The position numbers and the translations under genes were made by a program. From an uncultured Muribaculaceae bacterium (GTDB lineage: Bacteria; Bacteroidota; Bacteroidia; Bacteroidales; Muribaculaceae), in the NCBI GenBank assembly GCA_910584665.1, contig CAJUBL010000028.1:1-35388 (forward strand): a DNA stretch of 35,388 nucleotides, in the 5' to 3' direction. Shown here piece after piece: positions 32,277 to 35,388 of this stretch. The notes below the pieces were generated by a model. It was not told the DNA's origin, searched no databases, and saw nothing but the letters and a program-made list of their open reading frames with translations. Within the stretch, counting starts at the first letter, position 1. Each line of letters starts with the position of its first letter.

Positions 32277-32683
32277 AAAGTCTGAAATATTTTTCGGCAA
32301 CGGCAGTTATTGCCATGTGTGCCGTCGTATGTGCATGCTCTTCTGACAGTGACAGCGATGGCAGGGAACCGGGTCCTGTAGATACAGAGTTGACAATAAG
32401 CGGTATATCCGACACCCATTGGACTTATATATCGCTCGAGACCAATAGTGTGACAGGCACATCACCATTGGATGATACGGATGCCGATGCCCGTTGGGCT
32501 GACCGTACGGATTGGGATCTGGCCATCTGCGGCGATATGATCCGTACAAATTCCGGAACTTCAGGAAAAGGTAACGGAGGAATACGTCGTCTTGATAACA
32601 AGACCTATGACGAGATAACGGCCGGTGATGTCACTGCCCTTGACGAGGATCGTCCGCAATCCCCCGATGCCCCACGGCAATAA
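32273..32683 (+). CDS. Short HmuY-like lipoprotein, C-terminal half missing
   Basis: A 136-residue lipoprotein with lipobox Cys22 (VVCACSSDSDSD); the acidic residues after it suggest surface display. Residues 48-110 resemble the N-terminal half of HmuY, the haem-binding lipoprotein of Porphyromonas: HWTYISLE, DRTDWDLAICGDMI and RTNSGTSGKGNGG. As I recall the HmuY sequence, the haem ligand His134 aligns with Cys86 here, with Met89 nearby; other homologues use Met. About 80 C-terminal residues of HmuY, including the second ligand, are absent and a terminator follows 14 nt after the stop. It may be a decayed gene or a small variant with another ligand. It overlaps the C1 peptidase gene (ATGA), so it belongs to the locus. 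Confidence 0.72.
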   Translation: MKSLKYFSATAVIAMCAVVCACSSDSDSDGREPGPVDTELTISGISDTHWTYISLETNSVTGTSPLDDTDADARWADRTDWDLAICGDMIRTNSGTSGKGNGGIRRLDNKTYDEITAGDVTALDEDRPQSPDAPRQ

Positions 32684-32696
32684 TGATATTGCCCTT

Positions 32697-32750
32697 AAAA
32701 TCAGATGCTCCCGAAAGCCATACACATAACTTTCGGGAGCGTCTGATTTT
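32697..32750. terminator. Strong bidirectional terminator
   Basis: A 21-bp stem with a single G-U-type mismatch (AAAATCAGATGCTCCCGAAAG with CTTTCGGGAGCGTCTGATTTT) and a 12-nt loop. It has A-rich and T-rich ends, so it should stop the receptor-peptidase locus from the left and the GH3 fragment's strand from the right. Confidence 0.92.
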
Positions 32751-32769
32751 ACAATGGAAGACTGACGGA

Positions 32770-32982
32770 CTATTTTATATTGATAGTCTTGTGCAGCAGG
32801 ATATTGTCAGACGAGTTTCCTGCCATAATCTCATATTTACCGGGATCCATACGCCAGTTATGTGTTTCGGTATCGTAGTATGAGAATGCTTCGGCATCAA
32901 GCGATATATTGAAGCTGACCGTTTCGCCTGCTTTGATCATTTTCTTATCATATCCTTTCAATTCCTTATATGGACGGAATGA
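32770..32982 (-). pseudogene. C-terminal remnant of a GH3 beta-glucosidase (fibronectin III-like domain)
   Basis: The 71 readable codons match the end of glycoside hydrolase family 3 enzymes: SFRPYKELKGYDKK, KAGETVSFNISLDAEAFSYYD, and WRMDPGKYEIMAGNSSDNI. This is the Fn3-like domain that caps GH3 enzymes. Both catalytic domains (some 600-700 residues) are missing, and homology stops exactly at the hairpin at 32980-33009. Upstream in the same frame is a stop (TGA at about 33007). The stretch can start at TTG 32961, giving 63 residues, but no promoter or signal is seen. I read it as a gene relic left by a deletion, not as a working gene. Confidence 0.75.
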
Positions 32983-33009
32983 GGCTGCGCATATTTTGAC
33001 ACAGCCTCA
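32980..33009 (-). terminator. Hairpin downstream of dnaG, candidate terminator
   Basis: On the minus strand TGAGGCTG-TG-T... pairs with ...CGCAGCCTCA as 8 perfect bp, extended by G-U pairs to about 11, loop CAAAATAT. It lies 62 nt after the dnaG stop. No proper U-run follows, so efficiency is doubtful. A second small hairpin ACAGT-TGC-ACTGT sits at 33011-33023. Confidence 0.5.
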
Positions 33010-33070
33010 AACAGTTGCACTGTCAAGTCAGTTTATTGGCGGTGGGGTCGGAGTGTGTGATCTGACTGAG

Positions 33071-35263
33071 TTAGCGGCGTGGCACTATGACGCGCTCTCC
33101 GAGGTTTCTCGCAAGTTCCATTCTTAGTCTGGCGAAGTTGTCGATGTTCTTCATGTGCAGGGCCACTTTTTCGTTATACTGTGGATCAGACTGATTGAGC
33201 TGGCTGAGAGCGTCCGTCTCATTCTTCATGTTTATGGCAAGATGGGCATCTTTCACTGCCGCAATTGCTTTGGGAACAATTTCTACAAGCCGGTCACGTT
33301 CGGTCTCGATCTTTGTGTATTTGGTATGTACCTTGCTCAGCTGGTGCGGTTCGCTTACGAGATCGGTTGTCACGCGTCTTGTGTCATCATCGGGTGATGA
33401 CGCGAGTCTCAGTTCCAGATAGCTGTCTGCAAACCGATTCATTTCGTCTTCAAAGTATTGCGTACATCTTTCCTTCAATGCCTGTTCCTGTTTTTTGATA
33501 TCGCTCATGTCGGTCGCTGTGGCCTGAATCTGCTTCATGCCTTCCTGCCATAGAGCATCGTACCGTCCGAGTACCATCACCTCGTGCTGGCTTCTGTCTT
33601 TTTCCCATGATGTGTTGCGCAGGTCTGCAGCCTCCCTGAATGCTTTATCGTATGCTTCTACCGACCAGGTAATACCGTCGACAGCCAGATCATCACACAC
33701 ATAGTCGATAAGCTGCAACGGGTAGGTGTTGCCGTTGCCGTCGATTCCGTCACACATTGTGACCATTCCGTATTTAAGGATATACCGGAGCAATTCTTTC
33801 TCGCATGATGCCAGGAGCCGACGTGCTGCATCGGAGGTTGTCTGGGACTGTCGTCGGGCTGTTGGGTCTGCAACCGGTGTTACCGTATTGCCGGTATTGG
33901 TCTGTATATCTGTATCTCTGGCTATTGATGTCTGATCGTCAGATCCATTTTGTCTGCGTATAGAAGCTTTGTCGACCTCTAGTTTCAGTATCTTCTCATC
34001 GATCTCCAGCAGGCGGCTGCATTCACTGATATATACTGTGCGGGCGATGTTGTCGGGTATGCAGGCTATTGATTTGACGATATCCTTTATTACGGAGGTG
34101 CGCTTTATCGGGTCATTTTCAGCTCCTTCAAGCAGTATGCGTGTTTTGAACCGTATGAAATCTGTCTCGTTGGCTTCTATATACGCTTCGACCTCTTCTG
34201 TCGTATGGTTCTGGGCAAATGAGTCCGGGTCATCTCCGTCAGGCAATAGCAGTACTTTGATTTTCATGCCTTCGCTCAGTAGCATATCAATACCTCTTAG
34301 AGAGGCTTTGATTCCGGCCGGATCGCTGTCGTATATGACTGTGACATTTTCGGTGAAGCGGTGTATGAGCCTTATCTGTCCCTCGGTAAGTGATGTGCCT
34401 GATGATGCCACCACGTTCTCTATTCCGCTCTGTGACATCGATATGACATCCATATATCCTTCTACAAGGATACATTTGTTCTTCCTGACAATGGACTGTT
34501 TGGCCTGATATAGGCCATATAACTCGTTGCTTTTACTGTATATGGCCGATTCTGGCGAGTTTACATATTTGGCTACAGCTTTGTCTGATCTCAGTGTACG
34601 GCCTCCGAAGGCTACAACCTTGCCCGATATCCCGAATACAGGATATATTACCCTGCCTTTGAAGCGGTCATATACCTGTCCGCGATCGTTTCTGATACAT
34701 AATCCGGTGTCAACCAGGTATTTTTCGCTGTATCCCTGCTTAATGGCCGCGTTGTATAATGCATCGCGGCGATCAAGTGAATAACCTAAATGAAATCGCT
34801 TGACAGCCAGGTCATTTATGCCTCGTTCTCTGAAGTATGACAGTCCGATCGCTATACCGTCTGGATCCTCAGTAAGATTCTTCTCAAATTCACTAAGAGC
34901 AAACTGGTTGATTGCCAGCATGCTTTCGCGCTCTGTTGCGGCCTGTCGTTCCGCATCGGTCAGTTCTTTCTCTTTGATCTCGATGTTGTATTTGGCAGCG
35001 AGATATCTGAGAGCTTCGACATAAGTCATCTGCTCCAGTTCCATTATGAAGCCTACGGCACTACCACCTTTGCCACAACTGAAACATTTACACAGTCCCT
35101 TTGCCTTCGATACAGAGAATGACGGAGTTCGCTCGTTGTGGAACGGGCATAAACCTATGTAGTTGGCGCCACGACGTTTCAGTTTGACGAAGTCGCTGAC
35201 TACCTCGACTATGTCGGCCGTGTCGAGAATGCGGTTTACTGTTTCCTGGTCAATACGTGCCAT
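33071..35263 (-). CDS. dnaG: DNA primase
   Basis: DnaG makes RNA primers for replication. The 730 residues begin with the CHC2 zinc domain: Cys39 and His42 in GLCPFHNERTPSFS, Cys60 and Cys63 in KCFSCGKGG. The catalytic core follows, with the toprim motifs ILVEGYMDVISMSQ and VIYDSDPAGIKAS, the latter carrying the metal-binding acidic residues. A C-terminal part of about 300 residues is the helicase-binding region, extended compared with E. coli DnaG (581), mostly by a Gln/Thr-rich linker (QTTSDAARR region) and helices. The gene has a leader of at least 110 nt and a possible promoter at the window edge. It reads towards the GH3 relic. Confidence 0.96.
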   Translation of the reverse strand: MARIDQETVNRILDTADIVEVVSDFVKLKRRGANYIGLCPFHNERTPSFSVSKAKGLCKCFSCGKGGSAVGFIMELEQMTYVEALRYLAAKYNIEIKEKELTDAERQAATERESMLAINQFALSEFEKNLTEDPDGIAIGLSYFRERGINDLAVKRFHLGYSLDRRDALYNAAIKQGYSEKYLVDTGLCIRNDRGQVYDRFKGRVIYPVFGISGKVVAFGGRTLRSDKAVAKYVNSPESAIYSKSNELYGLYQAKQSIVRKNKCILVEGYMDVISMSQSGIENVVASSGTSLTEGQIRLIHRFTENVTVIYDSDPAGIKASLRGIDMLLSEGMKIKVLLLPDGDDPDSFAQNHTTEEVEAYIEANETDFIRFKTRILLEGAENDPIKRTSVIKDIVKSIACIPDNIARTVYISECSRLLEIDEKILKLEVDKASIRRQNGSDDQTSIARDTDIQTNTGNTVTPVADPTARRQSQTTSDAARRLLASCEKELLRYILKYGMVTMCDGIDGNGNTYPLQLIDYVCDDLAVDGITWSVEAYDKAFREAADLRNTSWEKDRSQHEVMVLGRYDALWQEGMKQIQATATDMSDIKKQEQALKERCTQYFEDEMNRFADSYLELRLASSPDDDTRRVTTDLVSEPHQLSKVHTKYTKIETERDRLVEIVPKAIAAVKDAHLAINMKNETDALSQLNQSDPQYNEKVALHMKNIDNFARLRMELARNLGERVIVPRR

Positions 35264-35381
35264 CAGGTGTTAGGATAAATCAGACTGTCAGTTGTTGACG
35301 CAACCTCTATGAAAGTTTAATTGCTGTCTTCAAGGTTGTTGCGAGTCAAAAATTGTACCCATATGTTCGTTTTTCTATCGG

Positions 35382-35388
35382 CAAAGAT
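35382..35388 (-). promoter_or_regulatory. Probable dnaG promoter -7 element, cut by the window edge
   Basis: On the minus strand the last seven bases read ATCTTTG, which would be TATCTTTG if the next base outside is T. This gives a leader of about 110 nt for dnaG. The leader (35264-35381) contains only a weak 6-bp inverted repeat (CGCAAC at 35299, GTTGCG near 35338). Confidence 0.35.

Overview
The window looks like chromosome of a gut-type Bacteroidales bacterium; a Muribaculaceae-like member is my guess. The reasons are Bacteroidetes promoters (-7 motif TAnnTTTG, twice with TTTG 19 bp upstream), very few Shine-Dalgarno sites, lipoproteins with acidic residues right after the lipid cysteine, a gliding-motility type C-terminal domain, and families such as DUF4876, DUF6850 and HmuY-like proteins. 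No rRNA, tRNA, CRISPR array, transposase or phage gene was seen.

Layout. 1-2456: end of an ExbD-ExbD-TonB energising operon, closed by a strong terminator. 2462-7494: a small membrane protein, dxs, and the potassium uptake pair trkA-trkH. 7451-12668, minus strand: a secreted protein with a type IX-like C-terminal domain, a LysM lytic transglycosylase and uvrA, tightly packed. 12878-15794: an Omp85-like barrel coupled to a phosphoethanolamine transferase. 15931-18741: anaerobic ribonucleotide reductase nrdD-nrdG. 18689-22131, minus: ftsY-rimO-isochorismate synthase. 22132-22654: a long regulatory region. 22655-32683: a six-gene cell-envelope locus. 32770-32982, minus: a fragment of a GH3 glycosidase. 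33071-35263, minus: dnaG.

The part most likely to be an undescribed system is 22655-32683. In order it encodes a TonB-dependent receptor, a DUF4876 surface lipoprotein, a DUF6850 outer-membrane barrel, a gingipain-like (C25, clan CD) peptidase fused to HEAT-like repeats, a papain-like (C1) peptidase with an intact Gln-Cys-His-Asn set, and a short HmuY-like lipoprotein. Every product has an export signal. My inference is a proteolysis-coupled nutrient or haem/metal uptake system: surface or periplasmic peptidases release a ligand, lipoproteins bind it, and the receptor imports it using energy from TonB-ExbBD, part of which is encoded at the left edge of the window. The locus has a long leader with a nine-G run, a long-range inverted repeat and a nearby 15-bp palindrome, and an internal hairpin that may reduce expression of the last four genes.

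Two convergent gene pairs (trkH/uvrA and nrdG/menF-like) overlap at their 3' ends. Annotation rests on reading the sequence and on remembered family motifs; no database search was run.
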